From NCBI GenBank assembly GCA_964519835.1, contig CAZFLD010000009.1:1-64000 (forward strand): 64,000 nt of DNA, in the 5' to 3' direction. The position numbers were made by a program, and so were the translations under genes. Below, piece by piece: positions 40,812 to 50,300 of the stretch. This DNA comes from CAZFLD01 sp964519835 (GTDB taxonomy: Bacteria; Spirochaetota; Spirochaetia; DSM-27196; CAZFLD01). Under the pieces are notes generated by a model. It made no database searches, was not told the DNA's origin, and saw only the letters and a program-made list of their open reading frames with translations. Each line of letters opens with the position of its first letter. The stretch's first letter is position 1.

Positions 40812-43280
40812 TTAGGTCTCCAGAAGCTTCGCCACCCGCCGGTACGTGGCGCTAACCGCCTCCGCGGCGGCATCCGCGAGCTGGGTCTCCGCCACCATGT
40901 CGACAAGTGCCTCGAGGGCTGCCAGGCTTTCGTTGGCGGCGGAGTAGAAGCTACGCCCGGCCTTAAACCAAAACAGACCGATGTTGTCTGTCTTGAGCGC
41001 CACAAACCCTAACGTTTTCGAGGATTTCTTTATTGGCGCGACCTTCATGACGTTGTGGAGCTTTGCCGCAAGATCGTTGGTCTTTCCCGGCACGGTAAAC
41101 GACTGCTTTCGCGGATAGGTGTCCGCCAGGTCCTGAGGAAGACGGTAGAGACGCGCGATCTTCAAGATGTTTGGGAGCCTCTCTCCGGCCAAAAGGCTCG
41201 CGCCGTCATAACTCACCATTCCTTTTATGTTTCGAAGGTGCGCTTGAGCAACTGCGCCGTCGTCGACCACGGCCTTGAGCTCTTTCCAAGGCAACACCGC
41301 GATCTTTTTGTTGCCCTTTGCACTTTGCATCGCAAAGCTGCGGCCGCCGATCTTAACTTGCCAAGTAGTGTCACGTTTCTGCCCGCCGGCGGGAGTCGCC
41401 GTCTTTAAGAGCGCCTGCGCCAAGTCCGGCGAGATTCGAGTAAGCCACGACTTCTGGAGGGGTGACACCGACCGCGCATACATCCGGCTTGTTCGCACGA
41501 CTTCTCCCGCAACGATAAACATGGGTGTTTCCTGATACATCACCGACCCGGGGTGGATTTGAATGCGCTCCGCCGTTAGGCTCTGGTACGCGTTTCTGCC
41601 GGACCGCACGCACACAAACTGGATCAGACCGCGGCTGACCGCACACAGGTAGTCCGCGATGGGGCCGCCGCTGCCCACGGGGATATCCATCTCGCCGACA
41701 ATCTCCGATAGTTGCTCGACGATGTTGTTGAGCTCCGCCATCGTCCGCTCATCCAGATAGTACCGCGCGCAGAATGCCTGCCGCTTTGTCTTTCTCTTGT
41801 AGTCATCGAGAATCTTGAGGTAGGAGACAAAGTCTCCGGCGTCGTCCCGAAACGCGTGGTGGGCTCGCCGGGCCTCGAGCTCCTCACCTTGTGGGAGCAA
41901 GAACGGCGTATTGGTGGACAAAAACGCGGCCGCAACAATCGTCTCGTAGATTACCGACGGGTACTGGAAGATCGCTTCCACAATCATACGCGAATGGCGC
42001 GGTAAAAGGGGAAAGGCCATCATCATTTCGCCGATACGCGACGGAAGGTTGTCCTCATTCAGTGCCTCGAGCAAGCGAAGGGTTTCCACAGCAGCGTGAA
42101 TGCCCTGCTTACCGGGCGGGGACAGAAAGTGGAATTCCTCGAACTCGGTTATTCCCAAATCAGCCATTCGAAGCACAACCTCGGAAAGGTCGGTTCGATA
42201 GATCTCCTCCAAGGTAAACAGGTGCCGAGACTCGAAGTCTTCCTTGGGGTACAGGCGGTAGCAATAGCCGGGCTGTGTTCTGCCCGCACGCCCCCTTCTC
42301 TGATTCGCGGAGGCTACCGAGATCCGTTCTTCTACAAGGGACGAGGTGTAGGTTCGTGGGTTGTAGTGGTTGAGTTTGGCAAGACCCGGGTCGATGACCG
42401 TTGTAATGCCCTCGATCGTAACGCTGGTCTCCGCGATGTTTGTAGAAACCACCACCTTGGTCTTGTTTTTTGGGGTCTGTACAAATACGGCCTCTTGCTC
42501 TTCCTTTGATAGCCGACCGTAGAGCGGCATAATCATTAGCCGTCTGGAAAACGACGAGGATTCGAGACTCCCAATAGTGTCTTTGATCAATCGTTCGCCG
42601 GAGAGAAAGATAAGAATATCGCCGGGGCGGTTCTCGTCCACCACAACACGGCGGCAGATGTCGGTGATTTTGTCCACCAAGACGTTGTAGTCGTTCTCTA
42701 CGATTGGCGAGTCGTAGATAACGGTTACCGGATACATGGGTGCGTCGATTCGTACGACCGGGCAGGACCCAAAGTAGGTGGAGAAGATCTCCGCATTTAT
42801 CGTGGCCGACGACACAATAACCTTGAATTCCTTCCGCTCCTCGAGAATTCGCTTCAAAAGGCCCAGGATAAAGTCGATGTTGAGGCTGCGCTCGTGCGCC
42901 TCGTCGATAATAAGCGCGTCGTATCGGGAGAGGAGGGGGTCCGCCTTTAGCTCCTGCAGGAGGATGCCGTCGGTCATGATCTTGATACGTGTGGAGGCGT
43001 CCGTCATGTCTTCGAATCGCATCTTGTAGCCGACAAGCCCGGGTATCTCGGTCTCCAGCTGCCGCGCGATAAATTCCGACACCGATACCGCCGCGATTCG
43101 ACGGGGTTGAGTCACACCGATCCGCCCGTCTCGCGCAAAGCCCGCTTCGTAGAGTATCAGCGGAAGCTGGGTTGTCTTTCCCGAGCCGGTCGGGCTCTCC
43201 ACGACAATGACCTGATTGTCGCGGAGCGCGGAAATGATACGGTCACGTTCTTTGTGAACAGGAAGGTCGCGTGGATTCAA
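40812..43280 (-). CDS. DEAH-box ATP-dependent RNA helicase, HrpA/HrpB-like
   Basis: This 822-residue superfamily 2 helicase has motif I ESPTGSGKTTQLP at about 28-40, motif II DEAHERSLN near 125, motif III SATINAE, motif V STNIAETSVTIEG and motif VI NQRRGRAGRTQPG. It also has the HA2 winged-helix/ratchet region (~400-480) and an OB fold. The last ~250 residues (from about 570) are a spirochaete-style C-terminal extension I cannot place. Bacterial members act on ribosome rescue or mRNA. The TTG start at 43280 overlaps the hisS stop (TTGA), so translation is coupled to hisS. Confidence 0.92.
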   Translation of the reverse strand: MNPRDLPVHKERDRIISALRDNQVIVVESPTGSGKTTQLPLILYEAGFARDGRIGVTQPRRIAAVSVSEFIARQLETEIPGLVGYKMRFEDMTDASTRIKIMTDGILLQELKADPLLSRYDALIIDEAHERSLNIDFILGLLKRILEERKEFKVIVSSATINAEIFSTYFGSCPVVRIDAPMYPVTVIYDSPIVENDYNVLVDKITDICRRVVVDENRPGDILIFLSGERLIKDTIGSLESSSFSRRLMIMPLYGRLSKEEQEAVFVQTPKNKTKVVVSTNIAETSVTIEGITTVIDPGLAKLNHYNPRTYTSSLVEERISVASANQRRGRAGRTQPGYCYRLYPKEDFESRHLFTLEEIYRTDLSEVVLRMADLGITEFEEFHFLSPPGKQGIHAAVETLRLLEALNEDNLPSRIGEMMMAFPLLPRHSRMIVEAIFQYPSVIYETIVAAAFLSTNTPFLLPQGEELEARRAHHAFRDDAGDFVSYLKILDDYKRKTKRQAFCARYYLDERTMAELNNIVEQLSEIVGEMDIPVGSGGPIADYLCAVSRGLIQFVCVRSGRNAYQSLTAERIQIHPGSVMYQETPMFIVAGEVVRTSRMYARSVSPLQKSWLTRISPDLAQALLKTATPAGGQKRDTTWQVKIGGRSFAMQSAKGNKKIAVLPWKELKAVVDDGAVAQAHLRNIKGMVSYDGASLLAGERLPNILKIARLYRLPQDLADTYPRKQSFTVPGKTNDLAAKLHNVMKVAPIKKSSKTLGFVALKTDNIGLFWFKAGRSFYSAANESLAALEALVDMVAETQLADAAAEAVSATYRRVAKLLET

Positions 43281-44707
43281 GTCTTGTCCTTTGGGGCAGA
43301 TGCCCCGGGGGTACCGAGGCCCGCTCCGGCCGACCGCGGATCGGCGCCGCCGTCCGGTGCTCCATCCCTGCGGGCCTCGCCGTCTCGGGAAGCGGCTTGT
43401 ACAATGCCTCCAAGCGTTGCCATCGCGGCCTCCTGAGACAGCCCGTCATGATTCTCTCGTGTGATGAGGTCTTTGACCGTTATGGTTCCGGCCGCAACTT
43501 CGTCCGGCCCGACGAGCACCCCGGCCGGAATGCCCTTGCGCTCCGCAAAGGCAAACTGCGCGCCGAGCTTTTTCTGCTCCGGGTACACGTCCACACGGAA
43601 GCCCTGTGCCCGAAGCCTCTCCGCGAGCACAAAATACTCACCCATGAGGGAGTCGTCGAGGTCTAACACCAACACGTCAACCGTGCGTGGGTTCTCTTGA
43701 TGGCGACCGAGCTCCGTGAGAGCCGCGATCAAGCGGTCCACTCCTATCGAACCGCCGACTCCGGGCAGTTGCTCCTTTGTGTAGAGCGAGGCGAGGTCGT
43801 TGTACCGGCCGCCGCCACAGACCGATCCGATTTCAGGCAGCTCGTTGAGGACCGTCTCAAACACAACACCTGTGTAGTAGTCGAGGCCACGGGTGATCGA
43901 AGGATCAATCGTCAGCACCGCCGCGAGCTCTGTGTTTTGAGTCCAAGAGAGGAGAAGCCGCATACGCTCCGCGGCTTCTCTTGTGTCGTCTCCTTCGGAC
44001 ATCTCTATCATCTTGTCCAGGGTAGCCTTACTGCTCCCTTCTTTGCTCACAAAAGCAAGAACCCTGCCGGCCGGCTCGTCCCCCACCAAGTCGATCAAGA
44101 GCCGTCGTGTCTCCTCTTCGCCGATTTTACCCAGCTTGTCCACCGTGCGGAGGACTTCAACGGATTTGTCCTGCACTCCGAGGCGAGCGAGAAGTCCGTT
44201 GAGGAGTCCGCGGTGGGAGACGCGAATCGTAATATCGCCGATGCCGAGGGCTCTAAAAGAGGCCGCGATGGTCAGGAGAATGTCGAAGTCCGCGGCGGGA
44301 CTATCTACTCCGACCGTGTCGAAGTCGCACTGCGCAAACTCGCGGTAGCGACCACGCTGGGTGTTTTCGCCGCGGTACACCTTACCGATGTGGTATCGCT
44401 TAAACGGCAGGTACAGGTTCCTCCTGTTCCCCGCGATGTAGCGGGCGAAGGGCACGGTCAGGTCAAAGCGCATGGCGACGTCGCGACCACCGTGGTCGGT
44501 GAACCGGTAGATCTGCTTCTCCGTGTCGCCGCCCGCCTTCCCAAGCAAGACTTCGGTGTACTCGAGCACCGGCGTGTCTATGGGCACATAGCCGTAGCGA
44601 CAAAGACTCGCTTCCAAAACCCCCAGTATACGTCGCCTTTCGAGCTCGGATTCCGGCAGAAAGTCGCGAAACCCTTTGAGAACTCGGGGCGTGATTGTGT
44701 TTGCCAA
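43277..44707 (-). CDS. hisS: Histidyl-tRNA synthetase
   Basis: This 476-residue class II synthetase contains the opening VLKGFRDFLP, motif 2 KRYHIGKVYRGENTQRGRYREFAQCDFDTVG, the HisA motif LDYYTGVVFE and motif 3 VGGSIGVDRL near residue 330. The anticodon-binding domain follows. About 45 residues after the normal end are an Ala/Gly/Asp/Arg-rich disordered tail that overlaps the helicase gene start. The start codon is TTG at 44707 with GGAGA upstream. No encoded his-operon neighbours are present. Confidence 0.96.
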   Translation of the reverse strand: MANTITPRVLKGFRDFLPESELERRRILGVLEASLCRYGYVPIDTPVLEYTEVLLGKAGGDTEKQIYRFTDHGGRDVAMRFDLTVPFARYIAGNRRNLYLPFKRYHIGKVYRGENTQRGRYREFAQCDFDTVGVDSPAADFDILLTIAASFRALGIGDITIRVSHRGLLNGLLARLGVQDKSVEVLRTVDKLGKIGEEETRRLLIDLVGDEPAGRVLAFVSKEGSSKATLDKMIEMSEGDDTREAAERMRLLLSWTQNTELAAVLTIDPSITRGLDYYTGVVFETVLNELPEIGSVCGGGRYNDLASLYTKEQLPGVGGSIGVDRLIAALTELGRHQENPRTVDVLVLDLDDSLMGEYFVLAERLRAQGFRVDVYPEQKKLGAQFAFAERKGIPAGVLVGPDEVAAGTITVKDLITRENHDGLSQEAAMATLGGIVQAASRDGEARRDGAPDGGADPRSAGAGLGTPGASAPKDKT

Positions 44708-44777
44708 TTCAGTCTCCTACTTGCCGAAGGTGTGCTGATACTATACAAAAGCCAAAGGCCTTTTGCAGGAGGCGCCT

Positions 44778-46223
44778 GTGCAATTTGACTGGACCGTGTT
44801 TATCAACCTTGGCGTCATCAGCTTGGCGCTGGTGGTGGCCACCGGGCTCCGTGCAGCGGTTCCCTTTTTTCAGCGGTTTTTGATACCAAATGCCTTGACT
44901 GCGGGATTTTTGCTGCTGCCCCTCTACAATTTTGTCTTTCCGCTATTGGGTCTGAGTACCCGAGGTCTCGAAGAGCTGGCATACCACCTTCTGAGCATCA
45001 GTTTTGTGGCCATGACACTTCGCAAGTCGACGCCGCGCAAGGGTCCACGGGACGGCCGGATTTTCGCGACCGCCGTCGGCGTGATCTCCCAGTACGGTAT
45101 CCAGGCGCTTATCGGGCTCTTGGTGACGTTTGTTTTGTTCAGCACGGTTCTACCCGACTTGTTCCCCGCGTTTGGAATGCTTATGCCCCTGGGATTTGCC
45201 CTTGGACCCGGTCAGGCCTTTGCCATCGGTGAAGGATGGGTGGATTCGGGCTTTGCGGGCGCGGGAACAATCGGTCTGACGTTTGCCGCCGTGGGCTTTA
45301 TCTGGTCTTCCTTCGGCGGAATCTTCCTGATCAACTATGCGATCCGGCGCGGCTGGCTCCCAAAAAACACGGCGGCGCTGTTGAGCGCAAAGCGGATCAG
45401 GCGGGGCGTAGTTCCCAGAGGGGCCGATCAGTCAGTCGGCGCCAAGCTCACAACCGAGTCCGAGGCCATCGACTCCATGACGATAAATGCGGCGATGGTC
45501 CTGATTTCCTACCTGGGAAGCTATCTCCTGTTGAACCTGCTTTCCTACCTCTTGAGCTTTGCCGGGCCGATGGGCGTGGAGCTTTCGGACACCCTTTGGG
45601 GCATTAGCTTTATTTTCGCCGCGTTGGTGGCAATGTTAGTCAAAACGGTATTTCGGGCGTTCAAGATCGACCACATCATGGACTCCGGCGGGTTGACTCG
45701 TATTGCAGGCTTGTCGGTGGACCTTATGGTTGCTGCGGCCATCGGCGCCATTAGCCTGGTGATTGTCGGTCAGTTCTGGCTGCCCATCGCGATTATGTCC
45801 GTCTTTGGAATGACCGCGACGATCTTGGGCGTCCCGTGGTTGTGCTCCCGGATATTCAAGGACCATCCCTTTCATCGGGCGCTACTGGTGTTTGGAGTAT
45901 CTACCGGGACCCTGTCGTCCGGGCTTGCGCTGTTGCGAGTCTTAGATCCCGAGTTCGAAACGCCCGTGGCTTCGGACTACACCTATGCCGCGGGATTGGT
46001 TTTTGTGCTTGTTATCCCGTTTGTTCTGGCCATAAACCTGCCTACCCTTAGCGTGACGCAAGAGAACCCGTTTTTGTTTTGGCTTGCCGTGTTGGTCGCG
46101 GTGGCCTACATCGTGTTTTCGCTGGTAGCATTTCTTGTTATCGCGCGCCGTCGTGCCTTTGCCAAGCCGACGCAGGTGTGGCTCCGTTCGGAGGACGACG
46201 AGAGCGAAGCGATGCACGCGTAA
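44778..46223 (+). CDS. Sodium/glutamate symporter-like carrier (ESS/GltS family)
   Basis: The product has 481 residues and about twelve to thirteen hydrophobic segments. Conserved features are PFFQRFLIPNALTAGF near the start and the two pore-loop-type segments: PLGFALGPGQAFAIGEGW with FAGAGTIGLTFAA in the first half, and FGVSTGTLSSGLALLRVLDPEFETP in the second. These mark the GltS (ESS) sodium:glutamate family, though the protein is longer than the usual 400 residues. The substrate could be glutamate or another anion. The GTG at 44778 has a perfect AGGAGG five bases upstream and is preferred over the TTG at 44763. Confidence 0.82.
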   Translation: MQFDWTVFINLGVISLALVVATGLRAAVPFFQRFLIPNALTAGFLLLPLYNFVFPLLGLSTRGLEELAYHLLSISFVAMTLRKSTPRKGPRDGRIFATAVGVISQYGIQALIGLLVTFVLFSTVLPDLFPAFGMLMPLGFALGPGQAFAIGEGWVDSGFAGAGTIGLTFAAVGFIWSSFGGIFLINYAIRRGWLPKNTAALLSAKRIRRGVVPRGADQSVGAKLTTESEAIDSMTINAAMVLISYLGSYLLLNLLSYLLSFAGPMGVELSDTLWGISFIFAALVAMLVKTVFRAFKIDHIMDSGGLTRIAGLSVDLMVAAAIGAISLVIVGQFWLPIAIMSVFGMTATILGVPWLCSRIFKDHPFHRALLVFGVSTGTLSSGLALLRVLDPEFETPVASDYTYAAGLVFVLVIPFVLAINLPTLSVTQENPFLFWLAVLVAVAYIVFSLVAFLVIARRRAFAKPTQVWLRSEDDESEAMHA

Positions 46224-46679
46224 GACTCCTTTGGGACTTTGGTACGGCCTACGATCTGTTTGCCTCCTTTGTCGCTCAAGTGGGTGCGCCGCATCCTCGC
46301 GCCGCTAATCAGGGGCTACAACCGCGGTTGGCGGAACCGATGTCTGTGGTCGACTTCCTGGAAGAAGTCACCGGCGGCCTCCGGCTCTTCGACGTTGCCG
46401 ATCACGCCGGGCCGGTCTTGGTTCCGTCTTTCTGGATCTCGCCCCCGATTCTCTACGCGGAGTTCTACGATCAGAATCAGGCCCTTATTTGCTTTGGTGT
46501 GAGGCCCGCGGACGCCCCCCCTGAGCCAAGTGGAGCTCTCCAAGGAGCTTCGTCTGCGCGCTCCGACCATCACGCACACCGGCCCATTCGGCGGCGCGGA
46601 AGGCGAGCGGCCCGGTAGCGCCGCCGGCGCCGACCCGTACGGTCCTGAGCCCGAAGGCACCTCGTCGCTTTCCGATTAG
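46220..46679 (+). pseudogene. Broken ArsR-type winged-helix regulator gene
   Basis: A frame running through 46220-46618 has no plausible start of its own. It reads VRLLWDFGTAYDLFASFVAQ, then VLVPSFWISPPILY and QALICFGVRPAD. This resembles the N-terminal part of ArsR-like regulators that begin with a WDxGTAYDLFVSL segment. From about 46521 a different frame reads LSQVELSKELRLRAPTITH, a helix-turn-helix, then loses similarity and ends at the TAG at 46677. The two frames belong together, so a frameshift near 46500-46520 and a deletion of the wing have inactivated the gene. It begins directly behind the GltS-like gene. Confidence 0.6.
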
Positions 46680-46710
46680 CGCCTTTGGCAGTTTGTGCTA
46701 TGATTCCACT

Positions 46711-47325
46711 ATGCCAACAGACGACCCACGATTAGAACAGCGCCGTGAAGAGGTGATCGAAATCCTCACGACGGCCTTTGCCGAGGATCATATCAGCGCC
46801 GATACGTTTGAGTCGCGGCTCGAGATTGCGTCCAAGGCTGGGGGGATTTCGGAGCTCGAGTCCCTTCTGAACGACCTGCCGCCGGCCGTGTACCGTAGTG
46901 GTGTATCAACGCGGGGTAGTTACGACCAGCCCGTCGACTACGAATCGTCCGTCCGCGACATCTATCGCTACAACGACGATGACGTGCGTGATGAATCTTC
47001 GGTTGTTGCGATTCTGTCGGGGACCGACCGAAAGGGTCTGTGGGACCCGCCGCGGACGCTCAATGTGTTTGCGTTTCTGGGCGGAAGCGAGATAGACCTA
47101 ACGGCGGCGCGCCTGCCCAGGGGCGGCATGACAATCAAATGCATGGCATTTCTCGGCGGCGTCGAGATCACCGTTCCATCCGGTGTCAACGTCGACGTCC
47201 AGGGGATCGGCATCTTGGGGGCGTTTGAGGGAAAGCGGCCGCGCACGCGGATCGACGCCAACGCCCCTTCGGTCCGTGTCGAAGGTCTTGCGCTCCTTGG
47301 AGGGGTGGAGGTCAAGTACAAATAG
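46711..47325 (+). CDS. DUF1707 / LiaF-like (DUF2154) protein
   Basis: The product has 204 residues and no signal peptide or membrane segment. Residues 1-50 (PRLEQRREEVIEILTTAFAE, ISADTFESRLEIA) match the DUF1707/SHOCT-like helical hairpin. Residues ~95-204 form a beta-helix-like LiaF C-terminal domain with three recurring steps: NVFAFLGGSEIDL, KCMAFLGGVEITVP and GLALLGGVEVKYK. The LiaF domain is known from cell-envelope stress control in Firmicutes, where LiaF is membrane-bound. The absence of membrane helices here makes the role unclear. The start at 46711 follows a TGCTATGAT sequence. Confidence 0.82.
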   Translation: MPTDDPRLEQRREEVIEILTTAFAEDHISADTFESRLEIASKAGGISELESLLNDLPPAVYRSGVSTRGSYDQPVDYESSVRDIYRYNDDDVRDESSVVAILSGTDRKGLWDPPRTLNVFAFLGGSEIDLTAARLPRGGMTIKCMAFLGGVEITVPSGVNVDVQGIGILGAFEGKRPRTRIDANAPSVRVEGLALLGGVEVKYK

Positions 47326-47385
47326 ACATCGCGCGGCGCCAAAACGTCGTCGAGCGGGACCTCGCCGGGTTGATCGACTAAGCCG

Positions 47386-50300
47386 CTATACGCGGTTTTT
47401 GACCAAATCCGTGTTTGGCTCAGGAGTTACCGTTTCAGCAGTTGCGCCCTGTGTTAGGCTAGTTGTCATGGGCGCCTGCGTATCAACGGCGGTGGTGCCC
47501 CGGTACTCTTTTGCCTGGTGCACAAAGGCTTGAAGGCGTGTCTCGATGCCGACGTCGTTCTGGCCGTCGTAGGCAATGTTCAGCCACGGTATATTGTCGT
47601 GATCCTTCCGGAACTCGGGCGAGCCCGCGGCGATTACCGTGCCCGGCATACAGGTAAATGGAAGGATGTTTACCACACCAGAGATGCCCTGGCGTGCCAA
47701 CGCCGACGCCGCCCCAAAGGCAAGCGCGGGGTCGCCGTCGTAGTCCCGGTGGATGTATGGGTCGCACAGCTCGAGCATTTCCTCGAGCTCAATGTCTCGC
47801 TCCATTTCCAGCTCATCCGCTACCGACCCGGATATCCGTTTTGTGATGAGGTGCTGAAAAAAGCTCTGGATGCGTGCTTTGATCGCCGCCCTTGTGTCGC
47901 CCTTCCACTTCGCGTCCCGTCCCCATCGATATGTGGAGTAGGTTATCCACTCGCGAAACGGTGCGATTATGGTCTCGGCACCAAGCGCCTCCAGCCGACG
48001 CACGAGATTTCCGCTACAGAACTCGTTGTCCCGCATAAATATCTCGCCGACGATTGCCACGATGGGCTTCCGCTTGTTTTTGTTTATCTCAACGGAGCTA
48101 AACTCCTCTGCGATGCGCCGAAGCGCCTTCGCGATGCCCGCACCGCCGCGCTCAACGACCTCCACCACCGTGGCGAGGGCCTTTTGGTAGACGGCGTCCA
48201 CGCTTCCGCGCACGACTTCGTAAGGACGGCGCTCTTGCAGGAACTTTCGTAGCAGGTCCGACGCGACCACACCACGAATCGCGGCCAGCCGAAACCGCAA
48301 CGGACGCCCGTTGGAGAAGCCGGCGTAGCTGTTCTCGTTGCTCGGCGCGACTATCGTGATGTCCTCAAAACCTAAGCGGCGAAAGATGATGTCTTGGAGT
48401 TTGTTGTACTGCCCAAACCGGCACGGACCGTTGTGGTCAGGCATAAAAAAGCTCGCCTTTTCGGGACGAAATCCCGGTTCGAGCGCCTTTTTGATAAAGC
48501 TGCCGGTGGTACAGATCATCGGGAAGCACTCGCGGCTCGACGTGTGTCGCCGGCCAAGCTCGAGGTCTTCCTCGGTCTGCTTCGGAAGGGTTACCGCCTT
48601 GAGGCCACAGCTCCGTGCGGCCGCCGCCAAGATGTACGCGCCGTCCTGCATGTAGGGAATGTAGAGGGTTCGGTCGGCATCGCCGTTGCCCGCAGTGGCG
48701 GCCTCCTCCCGGAGCGCCAGATTGATGGAAGGCCCCGCGGTACTCGCCGGCTCGCGACCCTTGAGACTGTCCAAAAAGGCCTCTATACGGGTAATCGCCC
48801 CGGCATCGGCGCCGTGCTCGTCAACCTCGAGCTGCAAAAAGGGCTTGTCTCGCAGCTCCTCGCGGAGATAGTGGCTGATAAAGGAATCGGGGCCACAGCG
48901 GAAGTTGGACAGATGCACGGCGTGCAGACGTGGATCCTTCGCCACGATCTTGGCCGCCTTGAGCATGCGTTGTCCATTGGGCCAACACATCATCGAGTAC
49001 TGTGGAAAAATGGAGGTGTCGCTCAACGGCAAGAAGTCCACGGGAAGGGGAAGAACGTCCATGCGGATAAGCTTCTCAACCAGGCGGAGGTTGAGCGTGG
49101 GATCGCCCGAGTTATACGGGCGGGCCAAGACTACCATTGCGCGCTTGCTCGCCGGCAGGTCGTCGAGGACCTCGGCGCCGCGTCGGGCGCATGCCTCCTC
49201 GAATGCAAACTGCGCCTGTTCGGCCGAGGCCATGGCGGCTACGACGGCCGGCGCCTCGCAATCAAACACTGAGCCCATAAGCTCGGTCAGGTCGTTTTCC
49301 AGGACCTCCTTTTTGTGGCGGAAGTGGAGAGCCGGGATAAGCAGACGACGTTTTTGATCTTGCTCTAACGATGCCCTAACCATGTAACCGTAGGTCTGTA
49401 CCCACGGGCAGTTGTAATTGACGGTCGGGTTTCCCTCTTCTGCAGGCGCATTTACTACAAAGGGCGCAAACACATAGTCGACCCCGGCTTTGAACAGGGC
49501 GTGCACGTGACCGGTCATAAGCGAAACGGGGAAACAGGTCTCGGCGCTGATCTTTTCCAGGCTGGCGGCAACGAGGTGATGGTCGGTGGGCGGCGAGAGC
49601 ACTATGCGGAAGCCGAGCTCCTCGAAGAACGCTCGCCAGTACGGAAATTGCTGCCAATAGACCATAAGACCGCGGGGGATACCAATTGTAGTTACACCCT
49701 CGCTTTTGCTCTCGCCGTAGCTGCCGGCGCTGCGCACGTCTGTGACGGCGGCCCGCGCCTCCGGGGAACTCGATTCTTTGGCAGCATCGCGGGTGAGCCT
49801 TCCGGCCGGAGCACTCTCCTCGAAGTCGCCGAGCAAGAATCGCTCGCGTTCTTGGAAGAGGTTCGCAATATCTTGGCCCTTGCCCTTGCGTTCATCAACT
49901 TCGTACTTCTCGCAACGACCGCCGTAGAACAGCGGCCGCGTTTCTCCTTCGATTCGCACCCGGCGTATCTCGCACTGATTCGAGCACGCCTTGCAGGTAA
50001 AGCTGTCGAGGGAAAAGGGCACCGAGCCGATGCCAAAGCCTTTGAAGCGTGTGGACCGCCCTGTTCGTCGCAGTTCATCGCGCGCAAGCATGGCGGCACC
50101 GATGGCACCCGTAACGTCAAAGTGGGGCGGAACCGTGATTGTTTTTCCCGTCACCTGCTGGAACGCGGCGACAACGGCGCGGTTGTTGGTAACGCCGCCT
50201 TGAAAGAAGATTCGGTCACCGATTGGCTTGTCCACGACGACCTTGTGCAGGTAGTTGTTTACGATGGAGTAGGCAAGGCCGCCGACCAGCCCCTCAGTCG

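Noticed and set aside
44717..44770. Divergent promoters between hisS and the GltS-like gene
   Set aside because: TTGCCG and TATACA are present but only 15 bases apart. This is too weak to call.
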